Positions 1 through 6,257 of a stretch of 8,717 nt of DNA are shown piece by piece. The DNA lies in assembly GCA_023266165.1 (NCBI GenBank), contig JAHFRR010000054.1, positions 1-8,717 of the forward strand. Reading direction: 5' to 3'. Position numbers and translations under genes: made by a program. The notes under the pieces are model-generated. The model was not told the origin of the DNA, did no database searches, and saw only the letters and a list, made by a program, of their open reading frames with translations. This DNA comes from Thiotrichales bacterium. GTDB taxonomy: Bacteria > Pseudomonadota > Gammaproteobacteria > Francisellales > CACEW01. Numbering within the stretch: the first letter of the stretch is position 1; each line of letters opens with the position of its first letter.

Positions 1-1078
1 AAAGAGCCGAGCCTGGTCTGCTTGTGGTGGGACCTGAAATTCCTGTTCGGGTTGCTGCTACCTGCCAAGAAAGGTATTGACTGGCCAAAAAGGAGAAGCC
101 CCCGATAGCAGCTTGCATGGCGAAGGTGATTTTGTCTTCTTCATTGAGCACAGGTGTAGACCCTACCAGATCAGAGTATCTCACTGCAAGCAGATAACAC
201 GCTCCTGCCACGCTAGAAAGCAGTGAGAGAAGAATAGCGGGGTGACAGAGAAATGAGCGAAACGTTTTTCTTTGCCTGCTGGTTTGGAAGTCCACTTGGG
301 CTTGTGAGTTATAAACATCACGGATATTGATTCCTGCTGTGAGCAGTGCATTGGGGAAAGTTGCCCAGAATCGATTGTCGATTCTGTCGCTTGACATCCA
401 TAGCGAAGCGAGAACATTGTTAAATGCGATGTCCGAGACACCTCCAATCAGTTTAATGATTTGAGTGCGGCGCGAGAAAAAATTCTGCCAACTGAGCGGG
501 CCAGGGGTGTCAGGTGTTTTGTTGAGCGCATATTGCCTCATCAGAAACTCTGCCATAACCGGCGCTGCAATGCTGAGTAAGGCGAGCACAGGGCCTATAT
601 AGCCGGGCACATCACTTCCTGCAAGAGGGTACATCACCGCAGGCATCAGCGCGAGCGTATAGCCTATACAGCACAAGCCGAAATTCTCGGGCGACATGTC
701 TTCTCGAGGACCTTTCTCGAGAATGCTTCCAAGGCCAGTGACCCACTTGGCTATACTCCCGGGTGTGATGACAAGCGAGCGAAGGACCATATCTGAATTA
801 GAAACTAGAAAACTGGCACCGAGATTAGAAGCAACCAACAGGGCGTTTGCGATGGGGGGTGCATATTTTTCAAGGACACTGAGTGGGGGCATTGCTTCTC
901 CCGTTCCTATCTTTCTTTTTTGAGTTGCAAGATTAGATTGGTCTTGATGTTTTTTAACAGTAGGTGGCATGCTGACGATGTTGGTAGATCGCGGCTTTTG
1001 GTCATTGGACTGATGATCTGTATAGTTGGAAGGGCTGACAGAAAATGACTTGGACCTGTGTCTTCTATTTTTTGGCAT
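1..1078 (-). CDS. Multi-pass membrane protein of unknown family (C-terminus cut by window edge)
   Basis: This frame is open for 359 codons from the ATG at 1078 down to the window edge, with no stop, so the gene is partial at its 3' end. The ATG at 1078 is chosen because GAGG lies 9 bases upstream; in-frame ATGs at 1087 and 1093 lack a well-spaced ribosome site. The first ~65 residues are polar and basic (MPKNRRHRSKSFSVS...), rich in Ser, Asn, Gln and Lys, with no signal peptide. Hydrophobic stretches that look like membrane segments lie near residues 75-95, 134-154, 160-180, 281-299 and 321-340. A polar, Arg-rich loop of about 90 residues (186-275) separates the third and fourth. I do not recognise the family, and no enzyme motif is visible. 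It is divergent from the Panacea-type gene. A transporter-like protein, a host-interaction protein or a lineage-specific membrane protein are all possible. The reading frame is well supported; the function is unknown. Confidence 0.8.
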   Translation of the reverse strand, partial: MPKNRRHRSKSFSVSPSNYTDHQSNDQKPRSTNIVSMPPTVKKHQDQSNLATQKRKIGTGEAMPPLSVLEKYAPPIANALLVASNLGASFLVSNSDMVLRSLVITPGSIAKWVTGLGSILEKGPREDMSPENFGLCCIGYTLALMPAVMYPLAGSDVPGYIGPVLALLSIAAPVMAEFLMRQYALNKTPDTPGPLSWQNFFSRRTQIIKLIGGVSDIAFNNVLASLWMSSDRIDNRFWATFPNALLTAGINIRDVYNSQAQVDFQTSRQRKTFRSFLCHPAILLSLLSSVAGACYLLAVRYSDLVGSTPVLNEEDKITFAMQAAIGGFSFLASQYLSWQVAATRTGISGPTTSRPGSAL

Positions 1079-1126
1079 GATGGGCATCCTCATTCATTTA
1101 AAATTAATCTAAAGCCTAATTCGAAA

Positions 1127-1155
1127 AGAATAACAATAATAAAAATATTTTTCAA
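1127..1155 (-). promoter_or_regulatory. Predicted sigma70 promoter for the membrane-protein gene
   Basis: On the minus strand TTGAAA (1155-1150) and TATTCT (1132-1127) are separated by 17 bases. Transcription would begin near 1120, giving a leader of about 40 bases before the chosen ATG at 1078. The region is very AT-rich, so a chance match is possible. Confidence 0.4.
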
Positions 1156-1186
1156 TACTTTTTGGATAAGAAAACGCTGATATTTC

Positions 1187-1234
1187 TCGGCTGAATGGGC
1201 CGAATCGACGAGGCTCCACCCAAAACCTCGGGTC
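1187..1234. other. Two small inverted repeats in the divergent intergenic region
   Basis: TCGGC (1187-1191) pairs with GCCGA (1199-1203) across a 7-base loop. Just downstream CGAGG (1209-1213) pairs with CCTCG (1226-1230) across 12 bases, and an outer GAC/GTC pairing is possible with a two-base bulge. No T-run follows, so neither is a convincing terminator. They lie between the two divergent promoters and could be binding sites or chance. The rest of the 1094-1375 gap holds only the two predicted promoters and the site at 1279-1294. Confidence 0.25.
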
Positions 1235-1278
1235 TTGAAACAAAAAACCGGACATTTCTATTTGCTCCTAACAGTGCA

Positions 1279-1294
1279 CACAAATGTTTTTGTG
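1279..1294. promoter_or_regulatory. Possible operator: CACAAA-TGTT-TTTGTG inverted repeat
   Basis: A perfect 6-bp inverted repeat with a 4-base spacer ends 18 bases upstream of the predicted -35 box of the Panacea-type gene. Antitoxin genes of toxin-antitoxin type are often autoregulated, so an operator here is plausible. The match is short and unproven. Confidence 0.2.
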
Positions 1295-1312
1295 GGTGTG
1301 TGTTTTTTAGTA

Positions 1313-1342
1313 TTGACGGTGAAGAGATCAGTCTGCTATAGT
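1313..1342 (+). promoter_or_regulatory. Predicted sigma70 promoter for the Panacea-type gene
   Basis: TTGACG (1313-1318) and TATAGT (1337-1342) are spaced by 18 bases; each matches its consensus hexamer at five of six positions. Transcription would start near 1349. This places the upstream in-frame starts (TTG 1235, ATG 1343, ATG 1349) before or at the mRNA start and supports translation from ATG 1376. Confidence 0.6.
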
Positions 1343-1375
1343 ATGCACATGAAGAGAAAGGGGCGGGAAAGCGAT

Positions 1376-1846
1376 ATGGAACCTATCACATGTCAAGATG
1401 TTGCAAATTTTTTTCTTTTACATGCCTCTCAAGATGAAGAAGCGGAATTGGTCACGAATCTAAAACTGCAAAAGCTTGTGTACTATGCGCAAGGATTTCA
1501 TTTGGCCGCCTGTCATCTGCCCTTATTTGATGAAAAAATTGTGGCATGGCGACATGGGCCTGTCGTACAAGAACTTTATAATACAGGCAAAAAATACGGC
1601 AGCAGCCCTATTCCAGTGCTCTTCGATGCAGAAGACAGCATGAAAAAGTTTACGAAAACGCAAAAAGAGCTACTCTCCGATATTTATCAGGTTTATGGGC
1701 AGTATACTGCTTGGCGATTGAGGGATATGACTCATGAGGAAATGCCCTGGGTTGAAGCAGATAGTAGGAGAAAAGCAGATGAAACAGTTGAAATTACGGT
1801 GGACGTGCTTAGAAAATTCTTTCAGACTCGTTTGATTCATGACTAG
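1376..1846 (+). CDS. Panacea-domain (DUF4065, SocA/GepA-like) protein, probable antitoxin
   Basis: The 156-residue product is almost entirely one Panacea/DUF4065 domain. Its hallmarks are visible: TNLKLQKLVYYAQGFHL (27-43), the AWRHGPVVQELY block (57-68) and LRDMTHEEMPW (115-125). In this family SocA of Caulobacter delivers the toxin SocB to ClpXP, and Panacea proteins serve as antitoxins for many unrelated toxins; phage and mobile-element members (GepA) are also known. The ATG at 1376 is chosen because a strong promoter ends at 1342 and GGGA lies 7 bases upstream; the frame is open back to a TTG at 1235, but that part would be upstream of the transcript. The stop is TAG. No toxin-like gene is adjacent on the same strand: radA follows after about 200 bases and the upstream gene is divergent. 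It could be a solitary antitoxin, a remnant of a lost pair, or act on the divergent membrane protein. The domain call is firm; the antitoxin role is inferred. Confidence 0.85.
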   Translation: MEPITCQDVANFFLLHASQDEEAELVTNLKLQKLVYYAQGFHLAACHLPLFDEKIVAWRHGPVVQELYNTGKKYGSSPIPVLFDAEDSMKKFTKTQKELLSDIYQVYGQYTAWRLRDMTHEEMPWVEADSRRKADETVEITVDVLRKFFQTRLIHD

Positions 1847-1873
1847 AGATAGGCCCTTCTTAGAGTGTATTGG

Positions 1874-1901
1874 ATGACATACGAGTTCAAATCTTTATAT
1901 T
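1874..1901 (+). promoter_or_regulatory. Predicted promoter for radA
   Basis: ATGACA (1874-1879) and TATATT (1896-1901) are spaced by 16 bases; TATTCT (1898-1903) at 18 bases is an alternative -10. Transcription would start near 1908, giving radA a leader of about 150 bases that includes the palindrome at 1942-1973. Confidence 0.4.
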
Positions 1902-1941
1902 CTAGTAGGTGTAGATCTTCCTTTATCGTCTTAATCCTGGA

Positions 1942-1973
1942 TCCTGACGGCCCCGCTTCGCGTGGCATCAGGA
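1942..1973. repeat. GC-rich palindromic element in the radA leader
   Basis: TCCTGA (1942-1947) pairs with TCAGGA (1968-1973). Inside, GCC pairs with GGC and CGC with GCG around a TTC loop, so nearly the whole element folds into one hairpin. TCGTC (1926-1930) and GACGA (1975-1979) extend it as an imperfect outer palindrome. No T-run follows on either strand, so it is not a standard intrinsic terminator. The nested structure with a CGCTTCGCG core resembles small interspersed palindromic repeats of bacteria. Only this copy is in the window. Confidence 0.5.
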
Positions 1974-1992
1974 CGACGAAAGGGGGTAATAC

Positions 1993-2079
1993 ATGCCAGG
2001 GTGTGTGAATACCCTAGCTGCAGGGAGAGAGGTGACTGAGAAAATAAAGGAGTGGCGCTCGTGTCCAAAAAATCTCTGA
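1993..2079 (+). CDS. Possible 28-codon leader ORF overlapping the radA start
   Basis: ATG at 1993 is preceded by AGGGGG (1981-1986) at a 6-base spacing, a strong ribosome site. The frame runs 28 codons (MPGCVNTLAAG...SCPKNL) to a TGA at 2077-2079, which is 19 bases inside radA in another frame. The radA ribosome site AAGGAG (2047-2052) lies within it, so its translation could affect radA initiation. The peptide has no recognisable domain or membrane segment. It may be a coupling leader or a chance ORF. Confidence 0.25.
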   Translation: MPGCVNTLAAGREVTEKIKEWRSCPKNL

Positions 2080-3431
2080 TCTTCGTCTGCACCCAGTGTG
2101 GTGCTGAAAGCCCTCAGTGGAACGGCCGGTGCAACAGCTGTGGCGAATGGAATGCGCTTAAAGAATTTCACCCCACACCCAAGTCTACGCGGGGGCAAAC
2201 AGCAGGCCCTATCGGTTATGCAGGGGTTGAGGCGAGTCAAATTCAGGTATTATCTGACATTGCTTTGCAAGAACTCCCTCGCATCCAAACAGGGATCAGT
2301 GAGTTTGATCGTGTTTTTGGAGGGGGGTTGGTTCAAGGCTCAGTTTCTTTGATTGGTGGGGATCCTGGGATTGGAAAGTCTTCTTTGCTGCTTCAAATGA
2401 TGGGTGAGCTGAGTCGATTTTCAAAAACACTGTATGTCACTGGAGAAGAGTCCGCAGCGCAGGTGGCCTTACGCGCTAAGCGAATGGGATTCAATACCGA
2501 GCCGTTGCATGTTTTAACGGAAGTAAATGTGGAAGAGATTCTTCAAAAAGCCCTGGTTTTTGAGCCCCAGTTCATGGTAATTGATTCGATCCAAACCATG
2601 CAGTTACTGGGGTTGCCCTCGGCGGCAGGGAGTGTCACCCAAGTACGGGAATGTGCGGCATATCTCACGCGCTTTGCCAAACAGCGGGGTGTGACGCTCT
2701 TGCTGGTGGGGCATGTGACAAAATCGGGTGAAGTCGCAGGCCCTAAAGTTCTGGAGCATATCGTCGATGCGGTCGTGTACCTGGAAGGGGAGCAGAGCAG
2801 CCGCTATAGAACCCTTCGCGCTTTGAAAAACCGATTTGGCCCTGTCAATGAGCTTGGGGTGTTCGCCATGACCGATACCGGCATGAAAGAAGTCAAAAAC
2901 CCCTCCGCCATTTTTTTAAATGGCACATCACTCGGAAAGCCAGGGAGCTTGGTCACTGTGCTCTGGGAAGGCTCTCGGCCCATTCTCATCGAGCTTCAAG
3001 GCTTGGTAGATCAAGCCTTAGGGGGCAACCCTAGGCGTGTCTGCTTAGGGTTGGAAGCCAATCGTTTGAACATGCTTTTGGCGGTGCAAAGCCGACATCT
3101 GGGGATTGCAACCTACGATCAAGATGTGTATCTCAATATTGTAGGGGGTGTGAAGGTCACGGAAACCAGCGCAGATCTTGCCGTGATTCTAGCAGTGATC
3201 TCGAGTCTCAAGAGCAAAGCGTTATCTGAAAAATTGATTGTCTTTGGAGAGGTGGGGCTCTCGGGTGAGATCAGGCCTGTGCGCTCTGGGCTGGAGCGGG
3301 TGATTGAGGCCCAAAAACACGGCTATACCAAGGCCATTGTCCCAAAGGCAAATCTCCCTAAGCACGCTCTGAAGGGCATGGAGTTGGTGGGTGTTGAGCA
3401 ATTGAGTGAGGCGCTGGAGGCTGCGTTTTAA
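2061..3431 (+). CDS. radA: DNA repair protein RadA (Sms), branch-migration ATPase
   Basis: RadA is a RecA-like, hexameric helicase that drives branch migration of recombination intermediates and processes stalled forks in the cytoplasm. The 456-residue product has all its parts: an N-terminal zinc finger with C10, C13, C24 and C27; the Walker A loop GGDPGIGKS (99-107); TGEES just after it; a Walker B strand FMVIDSIQ (171-178); the RadA-specific KNRFG motif (256-260); and a C-terminal Lon-protease-like domain from about residue 325, including DVYLNIVGGVKV and GEVGLSGEIRPV. Length matches the family (about 460). The start is GTG 2061: AAGGAG at 2047-2052 is 8 bases upstream, whereas the in-frame GTG at 2052 overlaps that site. 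The stop is TAA. It heads the plus-strand run radA, rpe, reductase, with 127 bases before rpe. The identification is certain by sequence. Confidence 0.97.
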   Translation: MSKKSLIFVCTQCGAESPQWNGRCNSCGEWNALKEFHPTPKSTRGQTAGPIGYAGVEASQIQVLSDIALQELPRIQTGISEFDRVFGGGLVQGSVSLIGGDPGIGKSSLLLQMMGELSRFSKTLYVTGEESAAQVALRAKRMGFNTEPLHVLTEVNVEEILQKALVFEPQFMVIDSIQTMQLLGLPSAAGSVTQVRECAAYLTRFAKQRGVTLLLVGHVTKSGEVAGPKVLEHIVDAVVYLEGEQSSRYRTLRALKNRFGPVNELGVFAMTDTGMKEVKNPSAIFLNGTSLGKPGSLVTVLWEGSRPILIELQGLVDQALGGNPRRVCLGLEANRLNMLLAVQSRHLGIATYDQDVYLNIVGGVKVTETSADLAVILAVISSLKSKALSEKLIVFGEVGLSGEIRPVRSGLERVIEAQKHGYTKAIVPKANLPKHALKGMELVGVEQLSEALEAAF

Positions 3432-3436
3432 GGGTT

Positions 3437-3462
3437 GTTAAGTTTTTCTGTTAAGTTTTTCT
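3437..3462. repeat. Perfect tandem duplication of a 13-bp T-rich unit
   Basis: GTTAAGTTTTTCT occurs twice with no gap (3437-3449 and 3450-3462), right after the radA stop. It lies in the 127-base radA-rpe gap, which otherwise holds an A/T-rich stretch with short CATAGCA-like reiterations (3499-3520). I see no hairpin, hence no convincing intrinsic terminator for radA. A TATAGA at 3483-3488 could be a -10 box, but no good -35 accompanies it. Confidence 0.7.
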
Positions 3463-3558
3463 TTTGTATTGCCGTTAAATTTTATAGAATGGCTTGAAGC
3501 ATAGCACATAGCATATAGCGCTAAATAATAGCTTTTGAAAAAGCTTAAGGAGCTTTTG

Positions 3559-4239
3559 ATGTCTGACTTCTGGATCTGTCCCTCGATTCTTGCGGCCAAC
3601 TTTGCTCGATTGGGCGATGAGGTCTCACGCGTGATTGCTGCGGGGGCCGATCGCATTCATTTGGATATTATGGATCACCATTACGTGCCGAATCTCACCT
3701 TTGGCCCCTTGGTATGCGAGGCGTTGCAGCGAGAGGGGATTGGCAAGCCCATGGATGTGCACCTGATGGTAACCCCTGTGGATGCGTTGATTCAGGCGTT
3801 TGCCAAAGCCGGTGCGCGCTCCATTGTCTTTCATCCTGAAGCGAGCTTGCACGTGGATCGAAGCCTTCAGCTGATTCGAGATCTGGGGTGCGAAGCGGGG
3901 CTGGTATTGAATCCTGCAACCTCCCTCTCTGTTCTCGATCATGTCATGGATAAGCTCGATAAGATTTTGCTGATGTCGGTCAACCCAGGTTTTGGAGGTC
4001 AAACGTTTATTCCTGAAGCTTTGAAGAAAGCCCTGTCCGTGCGAGCCAAGATTCGGATTAGCCAGAGATCTATCAGGCTGGAGATCGACGGTGGCGTTAA
4101 AGTTTCTAATATCGCAGAGATTGCCGCAGCAGGGGTGGATAGCTTTGTGGTAGGCTCAGCCATCTTCAGCCAGCCTGACTACTCAAAAGTGATGGCAGAT
4201 CTTCGACAGGCCCTGCATCATGTCCCATTTCCCCGATAA
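3559..4239 (+). CDS. rpe: Ribulose-phosphate 3-epimerase
   Basis: Rpe interconverts D-ribulose 5-phosphate and D-xylulose 5-phosphate in the pentose phosphate pathway, as a cytoplasmic metal-dependent TIM-barrel enzyme. The 226-residue product shows the family blocks in order: [13 protein letters not shown] with S9; HLDIMD with metal ligand H34 and catalytic acid D36; NHYVPNLT-like [18 protein letters not shown] with ligand H68; [12 protein letters not shown] (137-148), the phosphate-side loop; EIDGGV with ligand and catalytic acid D177; and VVGSAIF (197-203). No key residue is missing. ATG 3559 has AAGGAG (3547-3552) 6 bases upstream; an in-frame TTG at 3535 lies before that site and is rejected. 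The last 20 bases overlap the following reductase gene, which suggests translational coupling. The identification is certain by sequence. Confidence 0.97.
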   Translation: MSDFWICPSILAANFARLGDEVSRVIAAGADRIHLDIMDHHYVPNLTFGPLVCEALQREGIGKPMDVHLMVTPVDALIQAFAKAGARSIVFHPEASLHVDRSLQLIRDLGCEAGLVLNPATSLSVLDHVMDKLDKILLMSVNPGFGGQTFIPEALKKALSVRAKIRISQRSIRLEIDGGVKVSNIAEIAAAGVDSFVVGSAIFSQPDYSKVMADLRQALHHVPFPR

Positions 4240-5065
4240 TTTGAGGCTCCCCCAAATTCGGCAAGGCGGGTTGAGCTTTTCTCGCCTGGGCCTAGGGACC
4301 GTCAAGTTTGGACGCAATACCGGTGTGAAATATCCCGATGCATTTGCGCTGCCTGATCTGAAAACTCTCTCCCATCTATTGGCCTATGCTCAATCTCTGG
4401 GGGTAAATCTGTTGGACACCGCGCCTGCTTACGGCGAGAGCGAATCTCGCTTAGGGCAGCTTTTGCAGGGCCAGCGTGAGGCTTGGGTGTTGGTGGGTAA
4501 AGCGGGAGAGCGCTTTGAGCAGGGGGTTTCGCAGTTTGATTTTTCCAGGAAAGCGGTTATTGAGAGCGTCGAGCAGAGCTTAAAACGCTTGAAAACAGAC
4601 TACCTGGATCTCTTACTGATTCACTCAGACGGCCAGGATCTGAAGATTTTTAAAGAAAATGAGATCAGCGTCACGGTGCAAGATCTGAAAGCTTCCGGCA
4701 AGATTCGCTTAGGGGGCATGTCGACCAAAACGGTTGAGGGCGGGCTACTTGCCATTGAGTATCTCGATGCTGTGATGTGCTGCTATCGCCCAGGTTATGA
4801 GGATGAGCGTCCTGTGCTGGAACGCGCTCATCAGCGCAATAAGATCGCGTTGCTTAAGAAGGTGCTGGACAGCGGGCATCAGGTGGCGGCTGTGAAAATG
4901 CAAAAGGGCCCTGTGAACGACCCTATAGCGCACGCCATGACATTTGCTTTCAACCACCCAGGGGTGAGTAGCGTGATCGTGGGTACGCTTGACCCTGAGC
5001 ATCTACGCCACGATGCGGCGTGTGTGCAAGAGGCGTTATCTTCGATTTCCGCCAAACATCCCTAA
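4220..5065 (+). CDS. Aldo/keto reductase family protein
   Basis: The 281-residue product belongs to the aldo/keto reductase superfamily: NAD(P)H-dependent TIM-barrel oxidoreductases acting on carbonyl substrates. The N-terminal [15 protein letters not shown] strand and the catalytic tetrad are present: D66 and Y71 in [13 protein letters not shown]94 in LVGKAGE, and H135 in [28 protein letters not shown] (116-135) is typical of the general AKR branch found in bacteria. The C-terminal [14 protein letters not shown] (249-262) is the usual cofactor-binding end. It is somewhat shorter than the ~320-residue bacterial AKRs, but the barrel looks complete. The substrate cannot be read from sequence. 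ATG 4220 overlaps the end of rpe by 20 bases and has only a weak ribosome site, fitting coupling to rpe. Its 3' end overlaps the convergent yccA-like gene by 30 bases. The family is sure; the role is not. Confidence 0.93.
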   Translation: MSHFPDNLRLPQIRQGGLSFSRLGLGTVKFGRNTGVKYPDAFALPDLKTLSHLLAYAQSLGVNLLDTAPAYGESESRLGQLLQGQREAWVLVGKAGERFEQGVSQFDFSRKAVIESVEQSLKRLKTDYLDLLLIHSDGQDLKIFKENEISVTVQDLKASGKIRLGGMSTKTVEGGLLAIEYLDAVMCCYRPGYEDERPVLERAHQRNKIALLKKVLDSGHQVAAVKMQKGPVNDPIAHAMTFAFNHPGVSSVIVGTLDPEHLRHDAACVQEALSSISAKHP

Positions 5066-5725
5066 CACTTGAAGTAACATCATGAAGATATTGAGCAGAG
5101 AGATATAAATCATGATGGTTGCGCTGACATAGTTGGTCTCGCCCCCGTTCACAATTGCATTGGTTTGCATCATAATGACAGCCCCTGAGATCAGGGAGAA
5201 CGCCACTGAGATCATCAATTGCAAGGCAGGCAGGTGCAAGAAGAAGACGTTGATCAGCATCCCAAGAATTGCAACCACCGCGCCTACTGCAACGAACTTA
5301 CCCAGATGGCTGAAGTTGCGAGAAGGATTGAGGGAGATCGCCGTCAAACCCACAAAGATCAAGCCCGTACCGCCGAGTGCCATCATAATCAACTGGCTGC
5401 CGTTGGTGAATTCAGCGATGTAGAGATTTAAAATGGGGCCTAACGTCCATCCCACAAAGCCTGTGAAGACAAAAGTCAGTGGAAGGGCGAACGCACTATT
5501 ACGTAGCCATTGGATCAAAAAGGGCAGGCCCAGAAATCCAATGAGCAAGGGGAGCAAGCCAATGGGCGCAGCATTGCTGGCCATGGCGAGACCGGCGGTG
5601 ACCGCGCTGAACACCAGGGTGAGCGCGAGCAGCAGATAGGTGTTGCGCAACACACGATTGGTGGCGACAATGGATGTCAGCGTTGAACGCTCAACGCCTT
5701 GCTGAAGATTAGGTTGTCGGAACAT
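5036..5725 (-). CDS. yccA: Bax inhibitor-1 family membrane protein, YccA-like
   Basis: The 229-residue product is a seven-helix inner-membrane protein of the Bax inhibitor-1 (UPF0005) family. Hydrophobic segments lie near 30-50, 55-72, 79-101, 110-130, 143-163, 166-187 and 201-223. It resembles E. coli YccA, a substrate and modulator of the FtsH-HflKC protease: RVLRNTYLLL near the N-terminus, TGFVGWTLGPILN (88-100), LPALQLMISVAF (165-176) and NGGETNYVSAT (193-203) match the pattern I recall. The soluble N-terminus of about 28 residues is normal. ATG 5725 is preceded by CAGGAG with a 6-base spacer, a good ribosome site, and a promoter lies just upstream. The stop falls 30 bases inside the convergent reductase gene. 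The likely role is membrane-protein quality control; the BI-1 family also includes putative calcium or proton channels. The symbol yccA is by similarity. Confidence 0.9.
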   Translation of the reverse strand: MFRQPNLQQGVERSTLTSIVATNRVLRNTYLLLALTLVFSAVTAGLAMASNAAPIGLLPLLIGFLGLPFLIQWLRNSAFALPLTFVFTGFVGWTLGPILNLYIAEFTNGSQLIMMALGGTGLIFVGLTAISLNPSRNFSHLGKFVAVGAVVAILGMLINVFFLHLPALQLMISVAFSLISGAVIMMQTNAIVNGGETNYVSATIMIYISLLNIFMMLLQVLGMFGGNRR

Positions 5726-5782
5726 AAAGATCTCCTGAGTTAATAGTTAATAACTAGAATCCGATTTTTAAGACTCGGGGGT

Positions 5783-5811
5783 ATTATGGGGGCAAAGATT
5801 CAAAATTTCAA
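5783..5811 (-). promoter_or_regulatory. Predicted promoter for the yccA-like gene
   Basis: On the minus strand TTGAAA (5811-5806) and CATAAT (5788-5783) are spaced by 17 bases; both match the sigma70 boxes at five of six positions. Transcription would start near 5776, about 50 bases before the ATG. It sits just after the stop of the upstream DUF498-like gene, so yccA can be expressed separately as well as by read-through; no terminator is seen between the two. Confidence 0.5.
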
Positions 5812-5844
5812 GGGGGGGTGAGAAACTGTGTGTGAAAAACTTGC

Positions 5845-6213
5845 TTATACCACCAACCCCAACACCGCCTGACGGCCTTCAGAGGCCAGTAAGTTATAGG
5901 TTCGGCAGGCTGCCTTGGAGTTCATGACCTCAATGGTTTTTTGGTGATGAGTTAAGAGCTGTAGCAGAGTAGGGGGTAAGAATTTTTGTTGTAGGCCTGT
6001 CCCCAGTAGGATCACATCGCTTTCGAGATTCAAGAGCTGCTTCAGAGCATCAGGGGTTAAGTCCTCAAAAACCTGAACAGGCCAGAGGGTGCAAGACTCA
6101 GGGGTGAGGAGGATACTGGATGTGAAGGTTTCATGGGTAGAAAGCCAGACGATGCCTGGTTCATAGCGTTTGACAAAGTAGGTAACACCGGGGAGATCGA
6201 GGGAGATGTTCAT
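5845..6213 (-). CDS. Mth938/DUF498 family protein (Xcc1710-like)
   Basis: The 122-residue product is a whole Mth938-like (DUF498) domain, the family of small proteins that includes Xcc1710 and the mitochondrial complex I assembly factor NDUFAF3. Seen in order: an N-terminal beta region (GVTYFVKRYEPGIVWL), SSILLTPES with WPVQVFEDL (32-52), the VILLGTG strand-loop (67-73), QKFLPP (76-81), and the C-terminal signature with EVMNSKAACRTYNLL (95-109) and SEGR (111-114). Family members are about 120-130 residues, so it is complete. The bacterial function is not established. The ATG at 6213 has no clear Shine-Dalgarno match upstream, where only an A-rich stretch is seen. The family length and the N-terminal match still favour this start. 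It lies upstream of yccA on the same strand and is divergent from nadA. Confidence 0.85.
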   Translation of the reverse strand: MNISLDLPGVTYFVKRYEPGIVWLSTHETFTSSILLTPESCTLWPVQVFEDLTPDALKQLLNLESDVILLGTGLQQKFLPPTLLQLLTHHQKTIEVMNSKAACRTYNLLASEGRQAVLGLVV

Positions 6214-6257
6214 GGTTTTTTCTGTGTGTGAGAGTATTTGAGTTTAATAAACAATAG

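Noticed and set aside
181..447. 88-codon minus-strand ORF
   Set aside because: It overlaps the long membrane-protein frame on the same strand in another phase and has no family match; the long frame is the real gene.
696..923. 75-codon plus-strand ORF
   Set aside because: It is antisense to the membrane-protein gene, with no ribosome site or recognisable domain.
1235..1375. Upstream extension of the Panacea-type gene to a TTG, with a hydrophobic stretch
   Set aside because: A strong promoter at 1313-1342 places the mRNA start near 1349, the TTG has no ribosome site, and the Panacea domain begins right after ATG 1376.
1942..1980. Intrinsic terminator after the Panacea-type gene
   Set aside because: The hairpin is good but no T-run follows on either strand.
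2052..2060. GTG 2052 as the radA start
   Set aside because: It overlaps the AAGGAG ribosome site, which is correctly spaced for GTG 2061.
3432..3470. Intrinsic terminator after radA
   Set aside because: T-runs are present but no stem-loop precedes them.
3625..4002. 125-codon minus-strand ORF across rpe
   Set aside because: It is a shadow of rpe, whose product matches the epimerase family along its full length.
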